DNA of 64,000 nt, taken from contig DATCFU010000153.1 of assembly GCA_036509315.1 (NCBI GenBank), positions 9,568-73,567 on the forward strand, written 5' to 3'. A program made the position numbers and the translations under genes. Positions 51,847 to 60,910 of this stretch are shown piece by piece. Position 1 is the first letter of the stretch. Every line of letters starts with the position of its first letter. This DNA comes from PALSA-607 sp036509315 (GTDB lineage: Bacteria > Actinomycetota > Actinomycetes > Acidothermales > Acidothermaceae). The notes below the pieces were generated by a model that saw only the letters and a program-made list of their open reading frames with translations, was not told the origin of the DNA and made no database searches.

Positions 51847-53349
51847 TTAGCCGTTCGACACGGCGGCGACGACTCTTGCCCGCACTGACGGGTCGTCCCA
51901 TCGGCGGAAGCTCTGGGCAATAGACAGCCCGCTGAGCGAGACCAATCCTGACGCGAGCACGAGGCAGGCGTACAACGACTGCTCGTGGGCGGAGAGGGCG
52001 AACAGGAGGCCGATGAGGGTCGTGACCGTCGCGAGCCGCACCGAATACACGGCCATCGCCGCTGGCGGTGCCGGGGTATCGCGGTGCCCCCGAAGGTCGG
52101 CCCGGTGCGGAGTTCGGATGGACAGCCTCAGGCAGGTGGCCAGGACGACCGCGGTGCACGACGCCAGGCAGCAGGCCATCGCCACGATGTCGGCGACCGT
52201 GATCGGCCCGGCCGCGCGCACGCTGCCCGCGATCGCCGCGACGAAGCAACTCCCGCCGATGGTCTCGCCGAGAACGATCGTTTTTGCGGTCACCGCTAGC
52301 CGGGGCGGATGCGGGAGGGTTGCCAGCCAGGTCGCGCCCCCGGCGTCGAGGCAGAACATGTTGACGCCGTACAGGAGTCCGGCGCCGGCGGCGACGAGCG
52401 CAGGGAGCAGCACCAGGGAGTCCCACCGCAACGCCGCGGTGGCTGCGACGACGCCGGGCAGGACCGCCAGCACGAGCAGGCCGCGGCGCAGCGGTGCGGC
52501 CCGCCAGACATTCGCACGGTCGACGCGCACGAGGGTGGCAAGCGGGCTCGGCGGCATCGGCCGCCGACGCTCGACGCGCGACTCCCGAAACCGCGTGCGA
52601 TCGCCAGGGCGTCGAAGAGCCCACGCGCAGATCCGGGGACCACACCACAGACAGCCGACCAAAATTACGACCAGCGCCACGGTTCCGGCTGCCCAAGCGG
52701 CGTACCGGTGCGCACCGCCAGCCAGGACGGCAGACACCGCCGGCCGTGTCGGCGCGTTGTCGAGCACGCGGTAGCCAAGGTGCACCTGCAGCACGATCAG
52801 CGTGGTCACCACGATGGCCGCCAGCAGGGCCCACACAGCACGCCTGCCGAGAAGGCTCTGGCGGGCGCCAATCAAAGCCCACGCGACCATTTGACCGGCG
52901 ACCGTGACCATGGCGACATAGATAAGAGTCGTGACCAGGGCGAGTCCGAGGCCAGGGCGGGCACCGGTTACGAACGAGGTCATGCCGAACAGCAGGACGA
53001 ACTGGCTCATCCATGCCAGGTTCAGCGGCGCGACGAGCAGCGACTCCAAGAAGTGCGTCGCTGGTCGGATCGGGTAGGCGACCAGTTGTTCGGGCGGGAA
53101 CAGCTCGTTGCCGCCACCGGCCGCGAGCGGGGCGACGAGCGAGAGCACCGCGAAACCGAGGAACGCCGTCGGTCCAAGCACGGTGACGTCGAACGATCGC
53201 GAGCGGGGCGCAAGTTGACCCGCGATCACGGCGGCGCACAGCAGGCCGGGTATGCACGCGGCGAGCACCAGCAGCCCGACCCGTACGCGTTCGGCTCTGA
53301 CCATCCGCCACCGCAACCGGACCAGGGCCGGGAGTTGAGCCCCGGTCAT
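51847..53349 (-). CDS. ABC transporter permease (ABC-2-like, polytopic)
   Basis: The 500-residue integral membrane protein starts at the ATG at 53349, overlapping the ATPase stop by 4 bp (ATGA). It has about 12 hydrophobic segments, arranged as two similar halves (for example PTAFLGFAVLSLVAPLAAGGGN and AAIVVTTLIVLQVHLGY). It is the membrane partner of the ATPase encoded immediately upstream. The substrate cannot be deduced; the pair resembles actinobacterial exporters of unknown specificity. It closes the minus-strand stretch before the Tad genes. Confidence 0.8.
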   Translation of the reverse strand: MTGAQLPALVRLRWRMVRAERVRVGLLVLAACIPGLLCAAVIAGQLAPRSRSFDVTVLGPTAFLGFAVLSLVAPLAAGGGNELFPPEQLVAYPIRPATHFLESLLVAPLNLAWMSQFVLLFGMTSFVTGARPGLGLALVTTLIYVAMVTVAGQMVAWALIGARQSLLGRRAVWALLAAIVVTTLIVLQVHLGYRVLDNAPTRPAVSAVLAGGAHRYAAWAAGTVALVVILVGCLWCGPRICAWALRRPGDRTRFRESRVERRRPMPPSPLATLVRVDRANVWRAAPLRRGLLVLAVLPGVVAATAALRWDSLVLLPALVAAGAGLLYGVNMFCLDAGGATWLATLPHPPRLAVTAKTIVLGETIGGSCFVAAIAGSVRAAGPITVADIVAMACCLASCTAVVLATCLRLSIRTPHRADLRGHRDTPAPPAAMAVYSVRLATVTTLIGLLFALSAHEQSLYACLVLASGLVSLSGLSIAQSFRRWDDPSVRARVVAAVSNG

Positions 53350-54077
53350 GACAGCAGCGTTCGGTACCGCAGTTCGCCAGCCGCACCGCGCAACTCGGCA
53401 GACGGGCCTGCTGCGACGATCTGCCCTGCGCGCAGGACGACAACCTCGTCGCACGCCGCTGCCGCGAGCTCGAGCAGGTGCGTTGACACGACGACGGCCG
53501 AACCGTTGTCCCGCGCCTCGGAAATCACCCGCAGAGTGGCGTCGACGCCGAGCGGATCGACGCCGTCGAATGGCTCGTCGAGCAGCAGCACTGACGGCGC
53601 GTGCAACACGGCGAGCACGACCGAAAGCCGGCGCCCCATGCCGTGGGAGAACCCAGCGGTGATCCGATCGGCCGCGCCGACCAGATCGAAGAGATCGAGC
53701 AGTTCACTCGCGCGTTCTTTCCAGTCCGGTCCGAGCCCGCGCAGCTTGGCCGCCAGTGCGAGGTGCTCCCACGGCGTTGCGCGAGGAATCAGGCCGCCGA
53801 CATCGGGGCAGTAGCCGACGTGCGCCTTCGCCGACGCGGGGTCACGCGTCACGTCAACACCTGCGACCATCACCTGCCCGCTTGTGGCAGGCAGGATCCC
53901 TGCCAGGACTCGCAACGTGGTCGATTTGCCGGCGCCGTTGCGACCCACCAGGGCGACGGCTGATGCGGGCTGCACGGTCAGGTCGAGGGAGTGGACCGCG
54001 ACGACGGGCCCGAACGCGACGCGCAGGCCGATCGTTTCGACGTGAGCGGGTGTGGTGGCGGGCGCGTGGGCGACCAC
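53346..54077 (-). CDS. ABC transporter ATP-binding protein (ABC-2/CcmA type)
   Basis: The 243-residue ATPase has Walker A GRNGAGKSTTLRVLAG, Q-loop region VGYCPDVGGLIPRATPWEHLAL, a signature of the exporter type (FSHGMGRRLSVVLAV) and Walker B VLLLDEPFDGVDPLGVD, then the His-loop VVVSTHLLELAA. It starts at the GTG at 54077. With the downstream permease it makes a two-gene exporter, probably a homodimer of each. Confidence 0.93.
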   Translation of the reverse strand: MVAHAPATTPAHVETIGLRVAFGPVVAVHSLDLTVQPASAVALVGRNGAGKSTTLRVLAGILPATSGQVMVAGVDVTRDPASAKAHVGYCPDVGGLIPRATPWEHLALAAKLRGLGPDWKERASELLDLFDLVGAADRITAGFSHGMGRRLSVVLAVLHAPSVLLLDEPFDGVDPLGVDATLRVISEARDNGSAVVVSTHLLELAAAACDEVVVLRAGQIVAAGPSAELRGAAGELRYRTLLS

Positions 54078-54127
54078 TTTTCACCTCCGGCTGCCGCGCG
54101 ATCTCGCTTGTCTGCTCGACCGTCCCT

Positions 54128-54156
54128 GCATCCCACTGAAGGGCATCCCCCTGAAG
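54128..54156. repeat. 14-bp tandem duplication between the ABC ATPase and fadD15
   Basis: GCATCCCACTGAAG (54128-54141) and GCATCCCCCTGAAG (54143-54156) differ at one position (period 15). They lie in the 99-bp intergenic region, just downstream of the fadD15 stop. Confidence 0.85.
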
Positions 54157-54176
54157 CCCCCCCCACCTCTCCTAGG

Positions 54177-56024
54177 TCAGGGTGCCATCTGCGCGGTTGG
54201 TCCGGGGGGTGAATACAAACCTTCGATGTCGTCGGCAAATTCGGTCATGACCACGCTTCGCCGCAGCTTAAGCGTCGGGGTGAGCTGGCCGCCGGCTTCG
54301 GTGAAGTCGTGATCAAGGATCCGGAAGCGTCGGATCGACTCAGCACGCGACACCACCCGGTTGGCATCCTCGACAGCCGCCTCGATCTCGGCCCGCAGCT
54401 CGGTGTCTTCGCGCAGGTCGGCCAGGTTCAGCGACGGGTCTTTCCCGACCTTTGTCTTCCAGGTGGCCAGTGCCTCCTCATCGATCGTGATCAACGCTGC
54501 GATGTAGGGCCGCCGGTCGCCCAGCACCATCGCCTGTGCAATCAACGGGTGGCTGCGCAGCCGGTCCTCAAGTTGGGCGGGTGAGACGTTCTTGCCACCC
54601 GCGGTGACCAGGATTTCCTTCTTGCGACCGGTGATCGTGATGAAGCCGTCGTTGTCGATGGCGCCGAGATCGCCGGTGTGCAGGAAGCCGTCGGCGTCGC
54701 GGGCGGCCGCCGTTGCATCGGGATCGGCCCAGTACCGGTCAAAGACGTGCTCTCCCTGCACCAGCAACTCGCCGTCGTCGGCGACTCGCACGGTGGTGCC
54801 CGCGAGTGGGGGACCGACGCTGCCGATCTTGACTGCATCAGGTCGGTTGACGGCTGCCGCCGCTGTTGTCTCGGTCAGCCCCCACCCCTCGAGGACGGGG
54901 ATTCCGGCGCCCCGAAAGAAGTGGCCCAGCCGGACGCCGAGCGGCGCACCGCCCGAAATCACCCACTGAACGTCACCGCCGAGGGCCGCGCGGAGTTTGC
55001 GAAAGACGAGGACGTCGAGTGCTGCGCGCTTCAGCCGCAAGGGCAGCGGCACCCTGCCGCGGTCCATTGCTTCGCTGGCGTGGATTGCCGTGGCGGACGC
55101 GAGCGCGAAGATCCTGCCCTTGTTCTGGTCGACCGCCTTCTGTTGTGCACCGGCATACAGCCTTTCGAACACAAAGGGGACGGCGAGCAGCAGCGTCGGC
55201 TTGAACGCAGCGAGGTCTTCCTGCAACGAACGCGTGCTGGGGCAGTGGCCAACCGGTACGGCAGCCTGCACCAAGGCGACCTGGATGTCGCGCGCAAAGA
55301 CGTGTGCCAGGGGCAGGAAGAGCAGCGCGCTGGTGTCGCCGGTGAACAGTGCCGGCAGGCTCTCGACGGCGCTGGTCGCGCCGAACAAAAGGTTGCGATG
55401 TGTGAGGGCGCAGCCCTTGGGTCGGCCTGTCGTGCCCGATGTGTAGATGATCGATGCAAGTGAGGCCGCGTTTACAGACTGGCGCGCCACCGCCAGTGCG
55501 GCCGGATCGGCGGCGTCGCCTTCGCGCGCCAGCCCATCGAGGTCACCGTTCTCGATCACCCAGATGCTGCGGAGGTCGGGGATCTGGTCACGGATCTCGG
55601 CGACGGTCGATGCGTGATTGTCGGTCTCGACCACGACGCCGACGGCCTGCGAATCGCCGAGGATCCAACAGATCTGGTCAGGCGCCGACGTCTCATAGAT
55701 AGGAACGGTCACCAGGCCGGCATGCCACAGGGCGTAGTCAGTGAGGGTCCACTCGTAACGCGTTCTTGAAAGCAGCCCGACCCGCTGCCCAGGCGCAAAT
55801 CCGGCCGCGAGGAACCCGGCGGCCAGGGATTGGACCTGCGCGAAGAACTCCGCCGCCCTGACCGGCGTCCAGGAAGTGCTTGTTGGCGTCCCTGGTGCCG
55901 CCGCCTCCGGACGGCGGCGGAACATCACGGCGTCCGGCCTCGTCCTCGCATGCGTGACGACGATGTCGGTCAAGGTCGCGTCGTCGGCGATGGTGACTAC
56001 CGCGGGCGAGGTGAACTCGCGCAA
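54177..56024 (-). CDS. fadD15: Long-chain fatty-acid--CoA ligase, FadD15 type
   Basis: The 615-residue adenylate-forming enzyme activates fatty acids to acyl-CoA. I place the start at the TTG at 56024, which has GGAGG upstream and gives an N-terminus (M)REFTSPAVVTIADDATLTDIV that aligns with mycobacterial FadD15; the frame continues upstream without similarity. The AMP-binding P-loop is YTSGTTGRPKGCALTHRN; other motifs are GWGLTETTAA, LHTGDLGAIDNDGFITITGRKKE and the C-terminal Lys region ENAG-like SAGGKNVSPAQLEDRL. The homologue sits beside the pimB region in M. tuberculosis. It is convergent with nothing and opposite to the zinc-ribbon gene. Confidence 0.92.
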   Translation of the reverse strand: MREFTSPAVVTIADDATLTDIVVTHARTRPDAVMFRRRPEAAAPGTPTSTSWTPVRAAEFFAQVQSLAAGFLAAGFAPGQRVGLLSRTRYEWTLTDYALWHAGLVTVPIYETSAPDQICWILGDSQAVGVVVETDNHASTVAEIRDQIPDLRSIWVIENGDLDGLAREGDAADPAALAVARQSVNAASLASIIYTSGTTGRPKGCALTHRNLLFGATSAVESLPALFTGDTSALLFLPLAHVFARDIQVALVQAAVPVGHCPSTRSLQEDLAAFKPTLLLAVPFVFERLYAGAQQKAVDQNKGRIFALASATAIHASEAMDRGRVPLPLRLKRAALDVLVFRKLRAALGGDVQWVISGGAPLGVRLGHFFRGAGIPVLEGWGLTETTAAAAVNRPDAVKIGSVGPPLAGTTVRVADDGELLVQGEHVFDRYWADPDATAAARDADGFLHTGDLGAIDNDGFITITGRKKEILVTAGGKNVSPAQLEDRLRSHPLIAQAMVLGDRRPYIAALITIDEEALATWKTKVGKDPSLNLADLREDTELRAEIEAAVEDANRVVSRAESIRRFRILDHDFTEAGGQLTPTLKLRRSVVMTEFADDIEGLYSPPGPTAQMAP

Positions 56025-56207
56025 CCGTTCCCTCCAGACAGCCGACTGCTCGCGCGTAGGCGCTCGACGGCTTCGCGACGGAACGTATCGGAGCACCGCT
56101 GTGTCGGGCTAGCAGCGTGGCCGCGCCGGGTGCGGTGCCTAACCTTGCGATTAGGCCATTTGCCACGCGGGGTCAAGGCGCCCGCCCTGACTGCCGACGA
56201 CAACGTC

Positions 56208-56696
56208 GTGACCGACCAGGCCGATGTTCGTTGCCCGCACTGCGGCGCGCTGCTGCGCTCAGGCGCGCAGTGGTGCACCCTGTGCTATGCAGATCTTCGA
56301 CCAAAGCCTGAGCCTGAGCCGGTCGCCGTCAGCACTCGCGAGCCACGCTACGCGGCCGCGGCACCCGACCCTTCGACCGCACCAGTGTCTGCGCTCGAAG
56401 CCGCGGCGCAGGCCCTCCTGCCGCCGACCGTAACCGGCGCCGAGGCGGATCCCTCAGCTCCGCCCGTGGGTTGGCCGTGCACGGGATGCGGGGAGATCGT
56501 GTCGTTTGACGAGGACACCTGCCCGTCGTGCGGAACGGGATTTCTGGACGGCGCACGCGGCGAACCAGACGTACTCGACCGCATCGGACCTGGGGGTCTG
56601 CCCGTCAGCACGCAGACCCTGATCATTGCCGGCGGAGCGGCGGCGATCATCGCGATCATTACCGCCGCCTTGTACATCATCGGCATGCTCGTCTGA
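56208..56696 (+). CDS. Zinc-ribbon membrane protein, function unknown
   Basis: The 162-residue protein is proposed from the GTG at 56208; no strong ribosome-binding site helps, so the start is uncertain. Two zinc ribbons are evident: CPHCGALLRSGAQWCTLC near the N-terminus and CTGCGEIVSFDEDTCPSCG around 105-130, separated by a Pro/Ala-rich linker. One membrane helix (TLIIAGGAAAIIAIITAALYIIGMLV) ends the protein. The design suggests a tail-anchored cytoplasmic protein. No catalytic motif is visible. It precedes the SRPBCC gene by 50 bp. Confidence 0.8.
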   Translation: MTDQADVRCPHCGALLRSGAQWCTLCYADLRPKPEPEPVAVSTREPRYAAAAPDPSTAPVSALEAAAQALLPPTVTGAEADPSAPPVGWPCTGCGEIVSFDEDTCPSCGTGFLDGARGEPDVLDRIGPGGLPVSTQTLIIAGGAAAIIAIITAALYIIGMLV

Positions 56697-56733
56697 CTCC
56701 CCGCTCGTCGCTTATTCGGCCGTCCTCGACCAG

Positions 56734-56739
56734 TAGGGT
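56734..56739 (+). promoter_or_regulatory. Putative -10 hexamer of the SRPBCC gene (leaderless)
   Basis: TAGGGT, 7 nt before the GTG start at 56747. Confidence 0.4.
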
Positions 56740-56746
56740 GTGCGCG

Positions 56747-57175
56747 GTGACAGAACTGAGCCGGTCGAGCATCTTCATCAACGCCGAGCCGGCCGCCGTG
56801 ATGAAGGTCATCGCAGACTTTCCGTCGTATCCGCAGTGGATCACTTTCATTCAGGCAGTCGAGGTCCTCGACTCTGACGAGACAGGACGCGCGACCGTGG
56901 TCCGCTTTGTGCTCGACGCAGGTGTCGTCGTCGACGATTACGCGCTGGCATACACATGGGCGGACGACGAGGTGAGCTGGCACTTGGTCCGCGCGACCTC
57001 GATCAAAGCGATGGATGGCAGCTACCGGCTCACGCCCGCGGTGGGCGGCACGGAGGTCGACTACGCGCTGTCGATCGATATCGACATGCCGCTTCTCGGG
57101 GTTTTCAAGCGCAAGGCTGAGCAGGTCTTGATCGACACCGCCTTGCGCGCTTTGAAGGTCCGCGTGGAAGCATGA
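56747..57175 (+). CDS. SRPBCC/START-like ligand-binding protein
   Basis: The 142-residue soluble protein has a helix-grip fold (FINAEPAAVMKVIADFPSYPQWITFIQAVEVL, then DDEVSWHLVRATSIKAMDGSYRLTP and GTEVDYALSIDIDMPLLGVFKRKAEQVLIDTAL). It resembles the mycobacterial Rv2185c (TB16.3) family of polyketide cyclase/dehydrase-like proteins, next to fadD15. The ligand is unknown; hydrophobic cavity proteins of this type often bind lipids. It starts at the GTG at 56747 and ends 4 bp before the glucokinase gene, forming a pair with it, as in Streptomyces. Confidence 0.9.
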   Translation: MTELSRSSIFINAEPAAVMKVIADFPSYPQWITFIQAVEVLDSDETGRATVVRFVLDAGVVVDDYALAYTWADDEVSWHLVRATSIKAMDGSYRLTPAVGGTEVDYALSIDIDMPLLGVFKRKAEQVLIDTALRALKVRVEA

Positions 57176-57179
57176 CGCC

Positions 57180-58124
57180 ATGGGCCTGACGATTGGCGTC
57201 GACGTCGGCGGCACCAAAGTGCTGGCCGGCGTGGTCGACGAAGACGGTCAGATCCTCGAGCAGGATCGGCAAAGTACGCCGAAGACCGACGGTGAAGCTA
57301 TTGCCGAAGTCATCGCCGGCCTCGTCGCCTCGCTGCGTAGCCGCCACGAGGTCGATGCGGTCGGCATTGGCGCGGCGGGTTGGATCGACCTTGACCGGGC
57401 GAATGTCATGTTCGCGCCGAACCTCGTGTGGCGCAACGAGCCCTTGAAGCTGCGCGTCTCGAAGCTGATCGACCTGCCAATCGTCGTGGAGAACGATGCG
57501 AACTGCCACGCATGGGCTGAGCACAGGTTCGGCGCCGCGCGCGGACGCGACACCGTTGTGGCGGTGATACTCGGCACCGGCATCGGTGGCGGCATCATTT
57601 TGGAGGGCCGCCTCTACCGGGGTGGGTTTGGCATCGCCGGCGAGCCCGGCCATATCCGCGTGGTGCCCGACGGACGCACCTGCGGTTGCGGCAATCGCGG
57701 CTGCTGGGAGCAGTACGCAAGTGGAAACGCGCTGGTCAGGGCCGCTCGAGAGACTGCCCGCTCGGCGCCGTCCAGCATGCCGTTCTTGATGAAAGCCGTC
57801 GTCGGTCAGGTCGACGCGATCACCGGGCCGTTGGTCACTCAGGCAGCCAACGCCGGCGATGTCGGGGCGCGGGAGTGCTTCGACACCATCGGCCGATGGG
57901 TTGGACAAGGGCTCGCCGATCTGGCCACGATCCTTGACCCGGTGTGCTTCGTGGTCGGCGGCGGTCCCGCAGATGCCGGCGCCCTGCTCATCGATCCGAC
58001 GCGTGAGGCTTTCGACGCGGCCTTGAGCGGGGGCGCCTACCGACCGCACGCCCAGATCCTGGCCGCCGCGCTCGGAAGCTCTGCTGGTCTTGTGGGCGCC
58101 GCGGATCTCGCGCGCATCCGCTAA
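57180..58124 (+). CDS. glkA: ROK-family glucokinase
   Basis: The 314-residue sugar kinase has the N-terminal phosphate loop IGVDVGGTKVLAGVVD, the catalytic Asp in VVENDANCHAWAE, the ROK signature VAVILGTGIGGGIILEGRLYRG, and the zinc-binding CxCGxxGCxE motif CGCGNRGCWEQ. It matches the Streptomyces glucokinase GlkA, also encoded beside an SRPBCC gene. It phosphorylates glucose and in Streptomyces takes part in carbon catabolite repression. The start is 4 bp after the upstream stop. Confidence 0.92.
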   Translation: MGLTIGVDVGGTKVLAGVVDEDGQILEQDRQSTPKTDGEAIAEVIAGLVASLRSRHEVDAVGIGAAGWIDLDRANVMFAPNLVWRNEPLKLRVSKLIDLPIVVENDANCHAWAEHRFGAARGRDTVVAVILGTGIGGGIILEGRLYRGGFGIAGEPGHIRVVPDGRTCGCGNRGCWEQYASGNALVRAARETARSAPSSMPFLMKAVVGQVDAITGPLVTQAANAGDVGARECFDTIGRWVGQGLADLATILDPVCFVVGGGPADAGALLIDPTREAFDAALSGGAYRPHAQILAAALGSSAGLVGAADLARIR

Positions 58125-58138
58125 AGCCTTCTCGTCGC

Positions 58139-58144
58139 TAGCCT
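58139..58144 (+). promoter_or_regulatory. Putative -10 hexamer of the TadE-like gene (leaderless)
   Basis: TAGCCT, 8 nt before the ATG at 58153. It lies 14 bp after the glucokinase stop, so the pilus genes may have their own promoter. Confidence 0.35.
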
Positions 58145-58152
58145 TAACCTTT

Positions 58153-58725
58153 ATGCGGCGACTGGTTGGGCGGCGATCGTCGTTCCGCGCGCGCGCCGGT
58201 GACCCTCGTCGCGACGCAGGGGCCGCCGCCGTGGAGTTTGCCCTGGTGCTACCGATCCTCGTTTTGATCCTGTTCGGAATCATCGATTACGGCCTGTATT
58301 TCAGTAACACCCTCAGCGCTGAATCGGGCGTTCAAACTGCAGCGCGCCAGGCAACGGTTGGCGCACTTACACCGTGCCCGTCGTCGATAACTCCGCCTGC
58401 CGATGCTTCGCCACAGGTCGCCGAGTTGATGTGCATGGTGAAGGTCAACACTGGCTCCATCACGGGGACTGCGTTCGTCGCGGTCGTGTTTCCGGGCACA
58501 GACCCGACCACGACGGGTTGGTTTCCAGGGCAGGAACTAATCGTCTGCGAGGTCATTGACGTGGCGGGCCTAACGGGTTATGTGCCGCTGCCGCGCCATG
58601 CCGGGCAGGTTGCGATCCGTTCCAAGGTCGTAACGCAGATACAGAGCATTCCACTGACGCAGCAGGTGCCCGACAAGACCACGATGGAGGCTTCTCCACC
58701 GGGTGGTTGGGGCTGGTGCACGTGA
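58153..58725 (+). CDS. TadE-like pseudopilin
   Basis: The 190-residue protein starts at the ATG at 58153. After a basic leader the prepilin-type cleavage site reads GAAAVEFALVLPILVLILFG, with the TadE-specific Glu-Phe, then one hydrophobic helix and an extracytoplasmic domain containing three or four cysteines. TadE/TadF/TadG pseudopilins prime or stabilise the Flp pilus. It is 15 kb from the Flp pilin gene and on the opposite strand. The stop overlaps the next gene start as GTGA. Confidence 0.88.
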   Translation: MRRLVGRRSSFRARAGDPRRDAGAAAVEFALVLPILVLILFGIIDYGLYFSNTLSAESGVQTAARQATVGALTPCPSSITPPADASPQVAELMCMVKVNTGSITGTAFVAVVFPGTDPTTTGWFPGQELIVCEVIDVAGLTGYVPLPRHAGQVAIRSKVVTQIQSIPLTQQVPDKTTMEASPPGGWGWCT

Positions 58726-60065
58726 TCCAGTGTGTCCGCCGAAACGATGAAGGCGCCGTGGCGGTCATCGTGGCGTTGCTGTCGGTCGTGCTGTTCGGAT
58801 TCGGGGCGCTCGTGATCGACATCGGTCACGCGGAGGTCGTGCGGTCGCAAGCCCAGAGCACCGCCGACGCCGCGTCGCTCGCCGGCGTACGGGCAATGGC
58901 CATGAGCAACGGTTCGATCGCGGCCGCCGTCGCCGCGGTTCAGAGCTACGTCGATGAGAATCTGGGAACCACAGACACGGACTTAACGGGGTGTACCGAC
59001 GATCCGGCGCCGCTCGTACCCGCAGGCCCCGAGACCTGCATTTCGACGTCCGCGGCTGGTGTGACGCCGTACCAGGTTCGAGTCAAGCTGCCAACACAGC
59101 ACGTCGAGGCAACCTTCGGCGGATTGTTCGGGGTGAGTTCGATCGGGATCTCGCCCGTCGCAAAGGCACAGTGGGGCCAATCGCCGCCCGAATGCGGGCC
59201 GTGTCTGCCGTACCTAGACGAGAACACAGAACAGCCGATGCCCGTGCAGTCTGTGACGTCGTCCGACCCTGCGCAATCCGCGCCGGCCGCGTCAGCGCCA
59301 GTACAGTCCGCGCCCGCCGGATCCGCGCCTGCGCAGTCTGAACCTGGGTCGTCTGCATTACCTATGGTGATCCGCAAAAAGTTGCCGGACCCCAGCCCCA
59401 ACCCTCCGCCCCCTTATGTGGCTGTGCCGCCAGGCGTAGTCGACAACGGATGTCCCGGGCCTGGGATTTACGAAGGTGCGGCCAATAGCGTTCGGGTGCC
59501 TATCGGGACCAACTGCACACTTTCGCCGGGGCTGTACGTCTTCGACAATGCCAACCTCGACGTCCAGGGCAACCTGATCAGCTACCTCGCCGCAGACCCG
59601 GCGGATCCCACAGACCCCACCCTGGACCTGGGCGTGACTCTCGTGTTTTACGGCACCGGCACCCTCACGGCCGAGAACGGCGGCAGCATTACCCCGCTGC
59701 ACGCAAGCCTCGTCAACGCCGACACGGAGGCAAACTGGGCCGAGGGCGACGCGATTCCCGGGGTTGCGATCTTGATCGACCAGTTCGACCCAACGGTTGT
59801 CGTTTCGCGATCGTTTAGCCTCGGAAACAATTTCAACATCAGCGGCAGCATCTATGCGGTTGATGGCCACGCAACGTGGTTCACGAACCCGGGTGATTGC
59901 CCGGCCGGCGAGCCACCTAGCTGTCTCGTCACCGACGCTGGGACCCAATCGGTGATTGCGACGACGGCGACCGCGTTCGCCAACAAACTGATCCCGACAA
60001 TCGGCCCGCAGGCCACAGAGGGGCCGACGCCCTCATCGTCGCCGTACGCAGTTCTCGTCCAGTAA
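58722..60065 (+). CDS. TadG-like pilus protein with beta-rich extracellular domain
   Basis: The 447-residue protein is started at the GTG at 58722 (4-bp overlap with the TadE gene). The N-terminus has a TadG-type hydrophobic segment (GAVAVIVALLSVVLFGFGALVIDIGH) and the following QAQSTADAASLAGVRAMA motif. A Ser/Ala/Pro/Gln repeat region (about residues 173-203) and a Pro-rich stretch lead to a C-terminal domain of about 220 residues with short repeated strands (GLYVFDNANLDVQGNLI, GVTLVFYGTGTLTAENG, NNFNISGSIYAVDG). This looks like a beta-helix or polymer-forming fold. Several cysteines are present. It is probably a pilus-associated surface protein. Confidence 0.82.
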   Translation: MIQCVRRNDEGAVAVIVALLSVVLFGFGALVIDIGHAEVVRSQAQSTADAASLAGVRAMAMSNGSIAAAVAAVQSYVDENLGTTDTDLTGCTDDPAPLVPAGPETCISTSAAGVTPYQVRVKLPTQHVEATFGGLFGVSSIGISPVAKAQWGQSPPECGPCLPYLDENTEQPMPVQSVTSSDPAQSAPAASAPVQSAPAGSAPAQSEPGSSALPMVIRKKLPDPSPNPPPPYVAVPPGVVDNGCPGPGIYEGAANSVRVPIGTNCTLSPGLYVFDNANLDVQGNLISYLAADPADPTDPTLDLGVTLVFYGTGTLTAENGGSITPLHASLVNADTEANWAEGDAIPGVAILIDQFDPTVVVSRSFSLGNNFNISGSIYAVDGHATWFTNPGDCPAGEPPSCLVTDAGTQSVIATTATAFANKLIPTIGPQATEGPTPSSSPYAVLVQ

Positions 60066-60075
60066 GGGGCCGTCG

Positions 60076-60759
60076 TTGCCGACGCAGTTGCGCGTTCTCA
60101 GCTACAACGTGCGGTCGTTGCGCGACGACGCGCAAGCCGTGTCAACGGTGATTCGTTCATGCAACCCCGACGTCGTTTGCATCCAGGAAGCACCGCGGCT
60201 TCTTCGGTGGCGGTCGAAATGTGCTGCCTTGGCAAGGGAATCCGGTCTTGTTGTCGTCACGGGTGGCCGGCCGGCCGGCGCGATGTTGCTCCTCGCTGCA
60301 TTGCAAGTGCGGGTGATCGAGGTCGCCGATGTGCTGCTGACGCGTAAGCGCGGGTTGCATCAACGCGGTATCGCACTGGCAACACTCGAGCTCGGTGGCG
60401 CCAGGTTCTCAATCGGCAGCATCCACCTCGATCTCGAGGGTAACGAGCGCCGCCGCCACGTCGACGAGATCGTCGCGCGTACGTCTAGGTGCGGCGCACC
60501 GGTCATCGTTGCCGGCGACATCAACGAGGAGCCTGACGGACCCGCATGGCGCGCGCTTGCCAGCATCTATCCAGACGCGTTCGAAGTTGCTCCCAGTGGT
60601 GGCGAGTACACCTACAGCGCGATCGAGCCGGTGAAGCGGATCGACGGCATTTTCGTCGACGCCGCGATCAAGGTGCGAAGTTGCGGTGTGCCTGACGTGC
60701 CCGGCATCGAACGGGCGAGTGACCATCGGCCGGTGTTGGCGGTCGTCGAACTGCCTTGA
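60076..60759 (+). CDS. Endonuclease/exonuclease/phosphatase (EEP) family protein
   Basis: The 227-residue protein starts at the TTG at 60076, with AAGGGG 6 nt upstream. EEP metal-dependent phosphohydrolase motifs are present: SYNVRSL near the N-terminus, CIQEAPRLL with the metal Glu, GSIHLDL, VIVAGDINEEPDGPAW, RIDGIFVD and the final catalytic SDHRPVLAVVEL. There is no signal peptide, so it is cytoplasmic. The substrate (DNA, lipid phosphate, other) cannot be told. It follows the TadG gene by 10 bp and may be co-transcribed. Confidence 0.9.
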   Translation: MPTQLRVLSYNVRSLRDDAQAVSTVIRSCNPDVVCIQEAPRLLRWRSKCAALARESGLVVVTGGRPAGAMLLLAALQVRVIEVADVLLTRKRGLHQRGIALATLELGGARFSIGSIHLDLEGNERRRHVDEIVARTSRCGAPVIVAGDINEEPDGPAWRALASIYPDAFEVAPSGGEYTYSAIEPVKRIDGIFVDAAIKVRSCGVPDVPGIERASDHRPVLAVVELP

Positions 60760-60910
60760 CCGTGGTGAGGTTCAAGGGTGTGTTCGGCACGACGTGTTTG
60801 CCTAGTCGGTAGCGGGTTGATCGTCAAGAGGTGGCAGTACATCTGTGGACAACGAACTCGAGATGTGGCCGATTTCTTTTATTCCACAGGCATTTTCAGG
60901 CTGATTGTTT

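Noticed and set aside
51827..53443. 538-codon open frame on the minus strand overlapping the ABC permease in another frame
   Set aside because: The product is extremely Arg/Pro-rich without hydrophobic or family motifs. The overlapping permease frame has clear membrane helices and a 4-bp overlap with the ATPase gene, so this is a GC-rich shadow.
52309..53814. 501-codon plus-strand open frame opposite the ABC transporter genes
   Set aside because: Low-complexity Arg/Gly/His composition and antisense to two well-supported genes; no ribosome-binding site or motif.
54177..56096. fadD15 start at 56096
   Set aside because: The 24 extra codons lack similarity to FadD15, while the TTG at 56024 has a good Shine-Dalgarno sequence and matches the family N-terminus.
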